64,000 nucleotides of DNA from Halosegnis rubeus. Its GTDB lineage: Archaea > Halobacteriota > Halobacteria > Halobacteriales > Haloarculaceae. The position numbers were made by a program, and so were the translations under genes. Positions 16,478 to 24,120 of this stretch are shown in pieces. Each line of letters begins with the position of its first letter. Position 1 is the first letter of the stretch. The notes below the pieces were generated by a model. That model was given only the letters and a program-made list of their open reading frames with translations. It was not told the origin of the DNA and ran no database searches. The DNA is taken from NCBI RefSeq assembly GCF_009184545.1, contig NZ_QJOW01000001.1, positions 310,001 through 374,000 on the forward strand, given 5' to 3'.

Positions 16478-17689
16478 GTGGCCCGACTGAGTCCGTGTGT
16501 GTCTCGTCGTCGGCTCTTCGCCTCGCTGTGTTCGATGGTGTTCCTCGTCAATCTGGCGCGTGTCGTCTTCGCGCCGCTGATCGAGCCGGTAGCGGCGGAT
16601 TTCAACGTCACCCCTGGAACTCTCGGCGTCGTCACGAGCGCCGCATGGCTCGGGAGCGCGCTCCCCCGAATCCCGACCGGCTGGCTGCTCACTCGGGTCG
16701 CCCGCCATCGGGTCGTCGTCGGTGCCGGCGTCGTGTTGACGCTGGCGGCGGCGGTCGCCGGCTCCGCGCCGAACGTCCCGCTGCTCGCCGGTGCGGCCTT
16801 CCTGATGGGGTTGGCCTCGGGTGTCTACTTCATCGCCGCGAATCCCCTCGTGGCCGAACTGTTCCCCGAGGGAGTCGGGAACGCGCTCGGCATCCACGGG
16901 ATGGCGTCACAGATGGCCGCCGCCCTCGCGTCGGTCATCGTGCTCGCAGTTATCGCCGTGACCGGCGACTGGCGGGCGACCTTCGCCGCCATCGCCGTCG
17001 TTGCCGCGCTCGTGACGGCGATTCTGTTCGTCATCGCTCGCCGGACCGACCTGCCGGACGCGGGCAGTGAGGACCGCGACCTGCTCGCTGCCACCCGCGC
17101 TCAACTCCCCATCGTGTTGACGGGTATCCTCATCACCGGCTCGCTCGGCTTCGTCTGGAACGGGCTGTTCAATTTCTATCCGACGTACATGCAGACCAAG
17201 CAGTTGGACCCCGCGACGGCGAGTCTGCTGTTGTCGGTGTTGTTCGGCGCGGGCGTGCCGTCGTTCTTCGTCGGCGGCCGACTGGCCGACCGCGTCTCGA
17301 ACGTGCCGCTCCTGTTGAGCATCGCGGCTGGCTTCATCACCTGTCTGTTCGTGCTCCCGTACGTCGCGGGGCTGTGGCCGCTGGTCGCGATCACCATCGT
17401 CACCGGCTTCATCATCCACCTGCTGTTCCCGACAGTCGACACGTATCTGCTCGGGTCGCTGCCCGACCAACACCGGGCGTCGGCGTACACGGCCTACTCG
17501 GCGACGATGATGATTCCACAAGCCCTCGGTGGCGGCGTTGTCGGGCGACTGACGGACGCTGGATACGCATTCGATACGCTGTTCACCGGCCTGGCTGGTG
17601 CGTTGGTCGTCCTCTTTGCGGGCGTCTTCGTGCTCTATCGGGCGGGGCGGCTCCCGGCGCGACGGTTCACGCCGGAGACCAACGGCTAA
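16478..17689 (+). CDS. MFS transporter
   Basis: A 403-residue membrane protein with about twelve helices. After the basic N-terminus (CVSRRRLF), helix 1 is followed by FAPLIEPVAADFNVTPGTLG and the loop 2-3 motif GSALPRIPTGWLLTRVARHR, the MFS signature G-x-x-x-D/R-R variant. The halves are linked around residue 190 by a basic/acidic loop (ARRTDLPDAGSEDRD). The second loop motif is GGRLADRVSN. The substrate cannot be predicted. Start is the GTG at 16478; earlier codons of the frame overlap the zinc-finger gene promoter region and look noncoding. Confidence 0.85.
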   Translation: MARLSPCVSRRRLFASLCSMVFLVNLARVVFAPLIEPVAADFNVTPGTLGVVTSAAWLGSALPRIPTGWLLTRVARHRVVVGAGVVLTLAAAVAGSAPNVPLLAGAAFLMGLASGVYFIAANPLVAELFPEGVGNALGIHGMASQMAAALASVIVLAVIAVTGDWRATFAAIAVVAALVTAILFVIARRTDLPDAGSEDRDLLAATRAQLPIVLTGILITGSLGFVWNGLFNFYPTYMQTKQLDPATASLLLSVLFGAGVPSFFVGGRLADRVSNVPLLLSIAAGFITCLFVLPYVAGLWPLVAITIVTGFIIHLLFPTVDTYLLGSLPDQHRASAYTAYSATMMIPQALGGGVVGRLTDAGYAFDTLFTGLAGALVVLFAGVFVLYRAGRLPARRFTPETNG

Positions 17690-17709
17690 ACGCGCATTCT
17701 GATTTACAC

Positions 17710-17999
17710 TCAGAGCTCAAGCGAGGGTGGATGCTGTTGCAACCGTTGTTCCAGTTGTGTGCGAAATAGTAACGCCGATACGTCACTGGGTGACCCGTAT
17801 CCAGAGATTCCGCTTGACTCAAGCGCCTGGCGTTCGGTAAGCACGTACACGCGTCGACCGATCAAATCCTCTCGGACGATGTAAACAGGTTCGTTTCGCC
17901 GGCGAGCTTCACGCCACTTCTCGTATTTAAAAATAGGAAGTGCGCCAACAACGTATCAAGGAACGGGAACGTCCGTGGACGACCGTCATAGATAGCAGT
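17710..17999 (-). pseudogene. Unrecognised, frameshifted gene remnant
   Basis: The minus strand from 17955 to a TGA at 17710 reads as a clean soluble protein segment of 81 residues (KYEKWREARRNEPVYIVRED, then TERQALESSGISGYGSPSD, ending HPPSLEL) but has no start. Upstream of it, in another frame, the minus strand reads IYDGRPRTFPFLDT, which would join at about 17955 by one frameshift. The piece therefore looks like the C-terminal half of a broken gene. I do not recognise the family. It lies in a lower-GC islet that also has element ends and other fragments. The remaining bases 17690-18049 show no other gene. Confidence 0.4.
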
Positions 18000-18049
18000 G
18001 CCGTTCTGCCCTGAGCGAAACAGTTCCGTGGATACCACCCCAGAAATCG

Positions 18050-18646
18050 GTGATGTCCGAACACGAGCACCACCACGAGTACGTCGACGCGACCGTTACT
18101 GACCGAACCGACTGGGCGCGGCGTCGGCGAAAGGGAATCCCGACGAACAAGAGCTTGCTCGTCGTTGCTTGTATGGACGAGCGCATCCCTGTTGAGGAGG
18201 TCCTTGGTATCGAACTAGGTGATGCCCAGATTTTCCGCAACGCCGGCGGAAAGGTAACTGACGACGTGATTCGTTCGGCAGCGTTGACGACGAACTTCTT
18301 CGACACAGACGAAATCATCGTCATCAACCACACAGACTGCGGGATGATGAGTGCGCCAGACGAGGCTATTCGAGAGGGGTTAGATGACCAGACCGGCGGG
18401 CTTGAGAACGCCGATATTGACCCGTCGCTGCCCGAGTTGAATATTGGTGACGGAGACGCGATGGAGTGGGTGAAGATGACGGACGATATCGACGAAGCCT
18501 GTGCTGCACAGGTTGAATATCTCAGAGGGTCGGAATTTATTCCGGATGAGGTGGCTGTGTCAGGATACGTGTACGAGGTAGAATCGGGAGAACTTCGCCA
18601 CCCAGGCGACCGGGTTGCCGAGGAAATCAGCGAACGGCGCGTCTGA
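18050..18646 (+). CDS. Beta-class carbonic anhydrase
   Basis: A 198-residue zinc enzyme for CO2 + H2O to bicarbonate. The zinc-site motifs of beta-CAs are present: CMDERI near residue 41 (C-x-D-x-R; Cys ligand and Asp-Arg dyad), FRNAGGKVTDD at about 62, and HTDCGMM at about 95 (His and Cys ligands). The N-terminus MSEHEHHHEYVDAT is histidine-rich. Start is GTG 18050 or ATG 18053. It lies alone between a degraded gene and element-end debris; third-position GC is lower than for the core genes, so acquisition by transfer is plausible. Confidence 0.88.
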   Translation: MMSEHEHHHEYVDATVTDRTDWARRRRKGIPTNKSLLVVACMDERIPVEEVLGIELGDAQIFRNAGGKVTDDVIRSAALTTNFFDTDEIIVINHTDCGMMSAPDEAIREGLDDQTGGLENADIDPSLPELNIGDGDAMEWVKMTDDIDEACAAQVEYLRGSEFIPDEVAVSGYVYEVESGELRHPGDRVAEEISERRV

Positions 18647-18674
18647 ACACAGATTCACAGATGAGCAAGGCAGA

Positions 18675-18735
18675 TGCCCCGAGGCTTGACCTCGAAGAGG
18701 AAGCCTCCCGCTTCAGCGCGGGGAGGATGTCAACA
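18675..18735 (+). mobile_element. Orphan IS200/IS605-type element end (hairpin)
   Basis: Directly after the carbonic anhydrase gene: CGAGGCTTGACCTC, then a hairpin CCTCCCGC / GCGGGGAGG (18704-18711 with 18718-18726, one bulged G, loop TTCAGC), then ATGTCA. From memory this arrangement is the right end of haloarchaeal TnpB-only elements, which doubles as the 3' scaffold of the guide RNA. No tnpB or tnpA is beside it, so it is a solo end left by a deletion. The minus-strand acetyltransferase gene ends a few bases further on. Confidence 0.5.
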
Positions 18736-18742
18736 GGCGTTC

Positions 18743-19330
18743 TCAGAGATACGCATTGCCCCACTCATCCGCCAGGTGAGAGTTGCCACAGTCCCCGCAC
18801 TCGAGTCTGCCTTGTCCGTCGGCGGAGACGTCAGTACTGCCGCACTGTGAACAGAAGTAGCCGTACGCATCCTCCTCGTCATCCACACGAGACACCGTGA
18901 AGAATGGGGCCTCCCTGCCGGGAAGGCTTTCATCGCGATTGACGGACCGGGAAGCTCCATCGACCGTAACGGATTCGGGGATCGGAACGGCGGGTTCGTT
19001 TGGGGTCTCTGTTTTTTGTCCCTCCGAGAACATGGTGACATCGAACTCCTCCCCGCCGAGTAGTATCTGGTCGTGCCCGCTCTCTTTGAGGCCGAACCCT
19101 TTGAGAAAATTCCCCCCCCCCTCGACGGCTTCGTCAAGGACACACGCCGAAATTGGCGTCTCAACAAACTCTTTGCGAACGCGATTGAGCAGTCCTGTGG
19201 CAATACCCTTGCCCCGCGCCTCCGGATCCACGTGGAGCCACCGAATCGTCGCTCGTGTTCCGACTTCGACGGTGATGAACGCATAAACAGTCTCCGTGCC
19301 GTCGACCGTCTCGTCGACGACGAACACCAT
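18743..19330 (-). CDS. GNAT acetyltransferase with C-terminal zinc-ribbon (DUF5816-like), N-terminally interrupted
   Basis: From the ATG at 19330 the frame codes for 195 residues. The acetyl-CoA site is in WLHVDPEARGKGIATGLLNR (R/Q-x-x-G-x-G/A motif, ARGKGIATG), followed by a substrate half that ends in VTMFSEGQK. The C-terminal 60 residues carry CSQC and CGDC knuckles and end EWGNAYL, as in haloarchaeal DUF5816. The GNAT fold normally needs about 55 more residues, and these exist upstream in frame (DDWGRIRAIARDSLQSSYSL..) but the only ATG there (19495-19493) is directly followed by TAA. The protein is thus probably truncated and the gene a young pseudogene, unless a non-standard start is used. 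Confidence 0.7.
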   Translation of the reverse strand: MVFVVDETVDGTETVYAFITVEVGTRATIRWLHVDPEARGKGIATGLLNRVRKEFVETPISACVLDEAVEGGGNFLKGFGLKESGHDQILLGGEEFDVTMFSEGQKTETPNEPAVPIPESVTVDGASRSVNRDESLPGREAPFFTVSRVDDEEDAYGYFCSQCGSTDVSADGQGRLECGDCGNSHLADEWGNAYL

Positions 19331-19639
19331 CGTGTCCGTATCTTCGAGCAGGTCCTTTAGTGACGTGTCGTCGAACTCCTCTTCGAGGATCGTCTTGATC
19401 TGCTGTGGGCTGAGCGAGTACGACGACTGCAGCGAGTCGCGTGCGATCGCTCTGATTCGTCCCCAGTCATCCGAGTCCGCAGGAAGAGCTTACATGCGAT
19501 GAGTTATCGTCGAACAGATATAAGTCGTCGGTTGGTCCTTATCAGTAGATGGTGACACAGTTCCTTTACTTAGTTATCCTCCTGAAACTGAGTAGCCGTC
19601 CCAGAGGGGTTCGAGGTCGCTAATCATGTGGGTGAAGTG

Positions 19640-19824
19640 ATGACGGACGTTCGAGATGGTTCGATCTACTCGGCGTCGTCTACTACGGCGGCGACCACAG
19701 ACAGTGGCTACTCGCCCTCCCACTGGCACCAGTCGTCACTATCGTCCATTCGATGGGGGCTATCGCTGGCATTCTCAGCCCTCCCGAAACGTTCCGTGTG
19801 ACCACAAAAGTCGGGAGCGAGTGA
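19640..19824 (+). pseudogene. C-terminal remnant of a membrane glycosyltransferase-like gene
   Basis: A 60-codon open stretch without a start reads WFDLLGVVYYGGDHRQWLLA, then LPLAPVVTIVHSMGAIAGIL and ends SPPETFRVTTKVGSE. A hydrophobic helix, a small GxxxG-like helix, and a tail with PxxFxVTxK before the stop is how processive family-2 membrane glycosyltransferases end (for example cellulose/hyaluronan-synthase-like proteins). The upstream part is gone. It sits in the same islet as other fragments. Assignment is by pattern only. Confidence 0.35.
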
Positions 19825-20264
19825 GCCGCGGCATCGCCGTCCATCACGATGGCAGCGTCGCAACTGTCGCTCGATGACGCAACGAGTCCGAACGCCGGAG
19901 TGGAGACAGTCACAGACCGCGGTCGGTAGGATTCGCCAGTATACTGGCTCCTTGTCTGATGTAACACCTCTATAACTATCAGGAAACCAATGTGTAACGC
20001 TGGTTCGGCGACCCGCCCAATCAGTCTTGAGCTCCCCACGACTGAACTCGTGGGATTCAGCGTGAAATCCCGTTCCGGCCACGAGCAGTGGCAGGAGAGT
20101 AGCCTCTGTTCACGTTCACCGTCCTGCTGTTCATGTGCACGCTACGGGTGCGCCTCCATCGCTCCCAGTTTGGTCGTGACGGGGATACCGCAAGCCGATG
20201 TTGTTGATAGTACGGGTTTGGTGTCTATCAAACTCTAAACGTCTCCCGGCCGTCGTGTTCGGTA
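19825..20264. other. Gene-free stretch with an orphan element-end hairpin
   Basis: No convincing gene is seen here. At 20021-20062 the sequence TCTTGAGCTCCCCACGA leads into a perfect 7-bp hairpin CCCACGA / TCGTGGG (20035-20041 with 20048-20054, loop CTGAAC) followed by ATTCAGCGTGA. This again resembles the right end of a TnpB-only element. From 20160 to 20264 is the upstream region of the next gene, with no clear TATA box; the first ATG used is 20265. Confidence 0.45.
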
Positions 20265-21356
20265 ATGGAGTACGTGCAGGAGCAAGTGACGACGCTCCAC
20301 GACTTTGGTGACACGCGCCCGGCCGCACCGACGAACCGCGCGGCCGTCGTCGTCCCGATGACCGAACGCGAACACGGCTCGCTGGCGGCAGAACAGGTGT
20401 TCACGGCCTTGGAATCGGTCGCGCCCGACCGGGTGGTCGTTCCGCTGCGTGCGGACGCGGCGGCCGCGCCTGCCGTCATCGACTGGCTCGACGACTTCGG
20501 GCTGGATATCGAGCTGCTGTGGTGTGACGGTCCGCGCCTCGGCGATCTGCTCGCCGACGAGGACCTCAACGGCACCCGCGGGAAGGGCCGTGACGTGTGG
20601 CTCGCGCTCGGGGTGGCCGCCGAGTCGCCGTACGTCGCGGTCCACGACGCTGACGCGACGAGCTACTCGGCGAATCACGTCCCTCGACTGTTGTTCCCGC
20701 TCGACCACGGCTACTCGTTCTCGAAGGGATACTACGCCCGCGTCGAGAACAGCCAACTGTACGGGCGCTTGTTCCGCCTGCTGTATCGCCCCCTCGTTCG
20801 GGCGCTTGCGGCCGACAACGACGCCGACGTGCTCGGCTACCTGGAGTCGTTCCGGTACGCGCTGGCGGGTGAGTTCGCCGCTACGAGCGAGATGGTGCGG
20901 TCGCTGCGCGTCCAGCGCGGCTGGGGGCTCGAAGTGGGGACGCTCGGGGATGCCTACGCGACCGCCGGTTTCGACGGGAGCACACAGGTCGACCTGGGCC
21001 GACACGAACATGACCACCGCGCCGTCTCCGGGCCGGCCGGCCTGACCACAATGGCGGACCAGGTGGCTGCCGCGCTGTTGCGCGTGGTCGAGCAACACGG
21101 CGTCGCCCCCGACTACGAGACGCTCCCCGACCGCTACGAGACGGCGGCTACCCGACTCACCCGCGCGTACGCGACGGACGCGGCGTTCAACGGGCTGTCC
21201 TACGACCGCGAAGACGAGCGCCGGCAGGTGGGCCAGTACGCCGACTCGATCCAGCTGCCCGGCGAGGATACGCGGTTGCCGGCGTGGACCGACGCACCCG
21301 TCTCGCCCGACGAGGTGCGGGAGGCCGCTCGGCGGGACGTGGAGGCGCTCCGGTGA
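20265..21356 (+). CDS. GT81-like glycosyltransferase, glucosyl-3-phosphoglycerate synthase family
   Basis: A 363-residue soluble GT-A enzyme. The N-terminal strand AAVVVPMTEREHGSLAAEQV is followed by a metal-binding DADATSYSANHV (about residue 126; a DxD variant typical of GT81), FSKGYYARVENSQLYGRLFR, and LLYRPLVRAL, matching the GT81 signature G-R-[VL]-x-x-L-x-x-x-P-L. These enzymes move glucose from an NDP-glucose to 3-phosphoglycerate, the first step to glucosylglycerate, an osmolyte; whether this substrate holds here is not shown. GTGA-type overlap with the downstream gene indicates a two-gene operon. Confidence 0.8.
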   Translation: MEYVQEQVTTLHDFGDTRPAAPTNRAAVVVPMTEREHGSLAAEQVFTALESVAPDRVVVPLRADAAAAPAVIDWLDDFGLDIELLWCDGPRLGDLLADEDLNGTRGKGRDVWLALGVAAESPYVAVHDADATSYSANHVPRLLFPLDHGYSFSKGYYARVENSQLYGRLFRLLYRPLVRALAADNDADVLGYLESFRYALAGEFAATSEMVRSLRVQRGWGLEVGTLGDAYATAGFDGSTQVDLGRHEHDHRAVSGPAGLTTMADQVAAALLRVVEQHGVAPDYETLPDRYETAATRLTRAYATDAAFNGLSYDREDERRQVGQYADSIQLPGEDTRLPAWTDAPVSPDEVREAARRDVEALR

Positions 21357-21805
21357 CGCTCTCGCCCGACGAGGTGGCCGGCGTCGTCGATCTGTTCGGC
21401 GAGCTATCGCCCGCCGAGCTGGCCCGCGCCCGCGAGGAACTCGGCTACCGACTGAGCGAGGAAATTCCCGAGACCGACGTGCGGGCGGCCGTCGGCGCGT
21501 ACACGCTCGTCCCGTACGACCGCGATGGAACGCGCCGAATTGCGGTCGGACCGACGGCGTTTCCGGTGGTTCCCGACGGCGGCGAGGACCTGCCGCACAT
21601 CCTCGATATCGAGTCGTGTGCCCCCGCGAAGGACGCGCTCGTCGCTGCCACACTCGACCGCTTTAACGAGGAGAGTCTGCTCGCTCTCCGTGTCGGGAAC
21701 CCGGTGGAGTGTGAGCGGCTGGTAGACGTGAGCTACGACATCGAGGCGTGGGCGGACGTGTCGCTCACACCGCTCCGCGACCGACTCGACGGGGCTACTC
21801 GATAG
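21353..21805 (+). CDS. DUF7109-like haloarchaeal protein
   Basis: A 150-residue acidic, soluble protein starting at GTG 21353, inside the end of the glycosyltransferase gene (GTGA overlap). It begins MTLSPDEVAGVVDLFGELSP and has a long N-terminal helix (ELARAREELGYRLSEE), a VGPTAFPVVPDGG loop and a helical C-terminus with LLALRVGNPVECERLVD. No catalytic motif is visible. Tight coupling to the GT81 gene suggests a shared role, for example a regulator or helper, but this is inference. The 3' end overlaps the convergent HTH gene by 11 bases. Confidence 0.72.
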   Translation: MTLSPDEVAGVVDLFGELSPAELARAREELGYRLSEEIPETDVRAAVGAYTLVPYDRDGTRRIAVGPTAFPVVPDGGEDLPHILDIESCAPAKDALVAATLDRFNEESLLALRVGNPVECERLVDVSYDIEAWADVSLTPLRDRLDGATR

Positions 21806-22055
21806 CGAGCGTGTAGACGCGCTTTCTGGCGTCGTTAAAAGAGAATCGCGACTCGACTGCACCACACTCCTCCAGCCTGGAGAGGGCGTATCGGACCGTC
21901 CGGGTCGGCAACAGCGTCTCGTCGGCCAGCTGCGACTGCGTGAGTCGACCGTCGTGTTCTAACGTCTTCGCGACGAGCTTCGCGCTCGGCGGGAGTTCGC
22001 GGACGGCCTCCCAGCCGTCCGGATCGTTCGTCGGCTCCGTCTCGGTGGTGCTCAT
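21795..22055 (-). CDS. Small winged-helix transcription regulator (MarR/TrmB-like)
   Basis: An 86-residue protein from ATG 22055: a 25-residue acidic tail, then LPPSAKLVAKTLEHDGRLTQ SQLADETLLP and TRTVRYALSRLEECGAVESR, which is a winged-helix DNA-binding domain with the recognition helix around residues 50-65, followed by the wing FSFNDARKRVYTLA. It is a single-domain regulator with no ligand domain. It is transcribed away from pan, and the shared upstream region (22056-22220) holds both promoters, so it could control pan; that is a guess. The longer frame up to 22115 is AT-rich promoter DNA. Confidence 0.82.
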   Translation of the reverse strand: MSTTETEPTNDPDGWEAVRELPPSAKLVAKTLEHDGRLTQSQLADETLLPTRTVRYALSRLEECGAVESRFSFNDARKRVYTLAIE

Positions 22056-22192
22056 TACCCACACGAGCGGATGCAGTAAAATAATACTTTCCAAATAAAA
22101 ATTACCAAAGGACATATAACAATCACGCCGTCCTCCGATGAGAGTCGGAGATGGCGGAGCGAAACGGTCGGATTTCGCGTCACCCGAAGTCT

Positions 22193-22200
22193 CTTATAAG
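22193..22200 (+). promoter_or_regulatory. TATA box of pan
   Basis: CTTATAAG lies in the AT-rich gap between the divergent HTH gene and pan, with its centre about 25 bases before the ATG at 22221. This fits an archaeal TATA box for a message that begins close to the start codon. Confidence 0.6.
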
Positions 22201-22220
22201 TACACGCGCTACATAGAGTA

Positions 22221-23438
22221 ATGACTGACACTGTCGAGAACGTTGAGCTCCCGTACGACGAGGGGGACTCGAAGCAGGAGAAACTCGACTCACTGCGCGA
22301 GCAGTTGGAGACGATTGAGGCGCAAAACGAGGAGATGCGCGACAAGCTGTTGGACGCGAACGCGGAGAACAACAAGTATCAACAGAAGCTCGAACGGCTC
22401 ACCCACGAGAACAAGAAGCTCAAGCAGTCGCCGCTGTTCGTCGCGACGGTCCAAGAGCTGACCGACGAGGGCGTCGTCATCAAACAGCACGGCAACAACC
22501 AGGAGGCACTGACGGACGTGACCGACGAACTCCGCGAGGACCTCGCGCCGGACGACCGCGTCGCCGTCAACAACTCCCTGTCAGTCGTCAAGCAGCTCGA
22601 CGACGAGACGGACGTTCGTGCCCGCGTGATGGAGGTCGAACAGAAGCCGGACGTGGGGTACGAGGACATCGGCGGCATCGACGCCCAGATGGAGGAGGTC
22701 CGGGAAACCGTCGAACTCCCGCTTGAAAGCCCGGAGATGTTCGACGATGTCGGCATCGACGCGCCGAGCGGCGTGCTGCTCCACGGCCCGCCGGGGACGG
22801 GCAAGACGATGCTCGCGAAGGCCGTCGCGAACCAGACGGACGCCACGTTCATCCGGATGGCCGGCTCGGAGTTGGTCCACAAGTTCATCGGTGAGGGTGC
22901 GAAGCTCGTCCGTGACCTGTTCGAACTCGCCCGCCAATACCAGCCGGCGGTCATCTTCATCGACGAGATCGACGCCATCGCGGCAAAGCGCACCGACTCG
23001 AAGACGTCGGGGGACGCCGAGGTCCAGCGCACGATGATGCAGCTCCTCTCGGAGATGGACGGCTTCGAGGAGCGCGGTGACATCTCGATCATCGCCGCGA
23101 CCAACCGCTTCGATATGCTCGACCGCGCCATCCTCCGACCGGGCCGCTTCGACCGCCTCATCGAGGTGCCGAAACCCGACGCCGAGGGTCGCGAGCTCAT
23201 CTTCGAGATTCACACCCGCGACATGAACGTCGCCGACGAGGTCGACTTCGCCGAACTCGCCGACATCGCGACCACCGCCTCGGGGGCAGAAATCAAGGCC
23301 GTCTGTACTGAGGCCGGCATGTTCGCGATCCGTGACGACCGGACCGAGGTCCGCACGGAGGACTTCGAGCAGGCGTGGGAGAAGATTGACCACGAGGACG
23401 ACGCGGAGGACGGCGAGGTCTCGAAGACCTTCGCATGA
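22221..23438 (+). CDS. pan: Proteasome-activating nucleotidase
   Basis: A 405-residue AAA+ ATPase that unfolds proteins for the 20S proteasome. The N-terminal 75 residues form a coiled coil (KLDSLREQLETIEAQNEEMR and on), then an OB domain (about 80-140), then the AAA module with Walker A GPPGTGKT near residue 193, Walker B FIDEIDAIA near 253, the AATNRFDMLD sensor region and the arginine fingers at RPGRFDR. The family ending that opens the proteasome gate is hydrophobic-Tyr-x; here the last three residues are TFA, with Phe in place of Tyr. A TATA box lies about 25 bases upstream. Confidence 0.96.
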   Translation: MTDTVENVELPYDEGDSKQEKLDSLREQLETIEAQNEEMRDKLLDANAENNKYQQKLERLTHENKKLKQSPLFVATVQELTDEGVVIKQHGNNQEALTDVTDELREDLAPDDRVAVNNSLSVVKQLDDETDVRARVMEVEQKPDVGYEDIGGIDAQMEEVRETVELPLESPEMFDDVGIDAPSGVLLHGPPGTGKTMLAKAVANQTDATFIRMAGSELVHKFIGEGAKLVRDLFELARQYQPAVIFIDEIDAIAAKRTDSKTSGDAEVQRTMMQLLSEMDGFEERGDISIIAATNRFDMLDRAILRPGRFDRLIEVPKPDAEGRELIFEIHTRDMNVADEVDFAELADIATTASGAEIKAVCTEAGMFAIRDDRTEVRTEDFEQAWEKIDHEDDAEDGEVSKTFA

Positions 23439-23474
23439 GAACCTTTTCCAGCCTCGGGTGCGCGTAGCGCAGCG

Positions 23475-23757
23475 CGTGGCGGCTTCGCCGCCACGGAATA
23501 GATTGCCGGCGTAGCCGGCAATCCGCTCGGCGGCAAAACGTTCACCGCGAGACGCGACGCGTCTCGCCAGCCCTCGTTCGCTTCGCTCACGAGGACATGA
23601 AAAGACCACAGCCGGCGCTCAAGTTGTTCGCGCCGGTGAACCGCTCGCTCCGCGAGCGGATGCTTTCGGCGTCCACGAGCCTCCCCAGCCGACTCCGTCG
23701 CTCACTGCGTTCGCTTCGTCGTCCCTCGTACGAGCGCCGGCGCACATGAGGTGCGCC
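23475..23757. repeat. Cluster of seven short GC-rich palindromes after pan
   Basis: Within 283 bases there are at least seven hairpin-forming palindromes: 23475-23495 (9-bp stem, loop TTC), 23501-23523 (10-bp stem, loop GTA), 23548-23566, 23572-23594 (6 bp plus mismatches), 23612-23636 (7-bp stem, 11-base loop), 23641-23659 (8-bp stem, loop TCC) and 23739-23757 (7-bp stem, loop ATGAG). Their sequences differ, so this is not a tandem repeat but a run of separate three-base-loop hairpins. No gene is seen here. Confidence 0.65.
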
Positions 23758-23856
23758 AAGCCGCACGCCACCGTATATCAACACTACCTACAGCAGACCG
23801 CCACCGCAGCCCCTCAGCTCACAGTTCAAGTAGGAAGCCGCAACCAGACGACCCAC

Positions 23857-23930
23857 CACCTGAGACGGGCGGTAGTGGGCCACGGCGGGAGCACAGCCCA
23901 CCTGCTACCGGGCGGTGCGTGGGCTGTCTG
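23857..23930. other. Possible structured RNA with two competing hairpins
   Basis: One hairpin is ACAGCCCAC (23893-23901) with GTGGGCTGT (23919-23927), a perfect 9-bp stem. A second, CGGTAG-TGGGC (23870-23880) with GCCCA-CTACCG (23896-23910, with a four-base bulge), uses the same GCCCA bases, so the two exclude each other. The segment lies between the palindrome cluster and the next minus-strand gene. This could be a small RNA or an attenuator-like structure, but no family (RNase P, SRP, H/ACA) was recognised. Confidence 0.25.
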
Positions 23931-23945
23931 CTCGCCAAGCCGGCG

Positions 23946-24083
23946 TTACAGGAACGTGAACAGCGCGTACGGGATACCGAACAGCAGGACGGTCATCACG
24001 GCGAGCACGATGCCGTAGCTCGCGGCGGTGCTCAGGATGACTCGCCACGACGGGTGGTCGTACGCGCTGATATCGGGTGCCAT
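23946..24083 (-). CDS. 45-residue single-pass or two-helix membrane protein
   Basis: From ATG 24083 the minus strand encodes MAPDISAYDHPSWRVILSTA, then a continuous hydrophobic stretch to the end (SYGIVLAVMTVLLFGIPYAL plus FTFL). Base use is codon-like (GC-rich third positions) and the N-terminus with DHPSWR is typical of haloarchaeal small membrane proteins. The family is not recognised and no function is suggested. It is followed by the DUF5800-like gene upstream on the same strand. Confidence 0.6.
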   Translation of the reverse strand: MAPDISAYDHPSWRVILSTAASYGIVLAVMTVLLFGIPYALFTFL

Positions 24084-24120
24084 ACGTTCGTGTTCGGAGC
24101 GACTCGCTTAGTGGTTCCGG

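Noticed and set aside
16252-16692. Longer minus-strand frame extending the zinc-finger gene to 146 residues
   Set aside because: The part before ATG 16419 has no zinc ligands, is basic and overlaps the start of the MFS gene; the 55-residue form matches the family length.
22379-23609. Minus-strand frames antisense to pan
   Set aside because: They are rich in Ser/Arg or Leu/Val by mirroring the acidic pan sequence and show no motif; pan itself is unambiguous.
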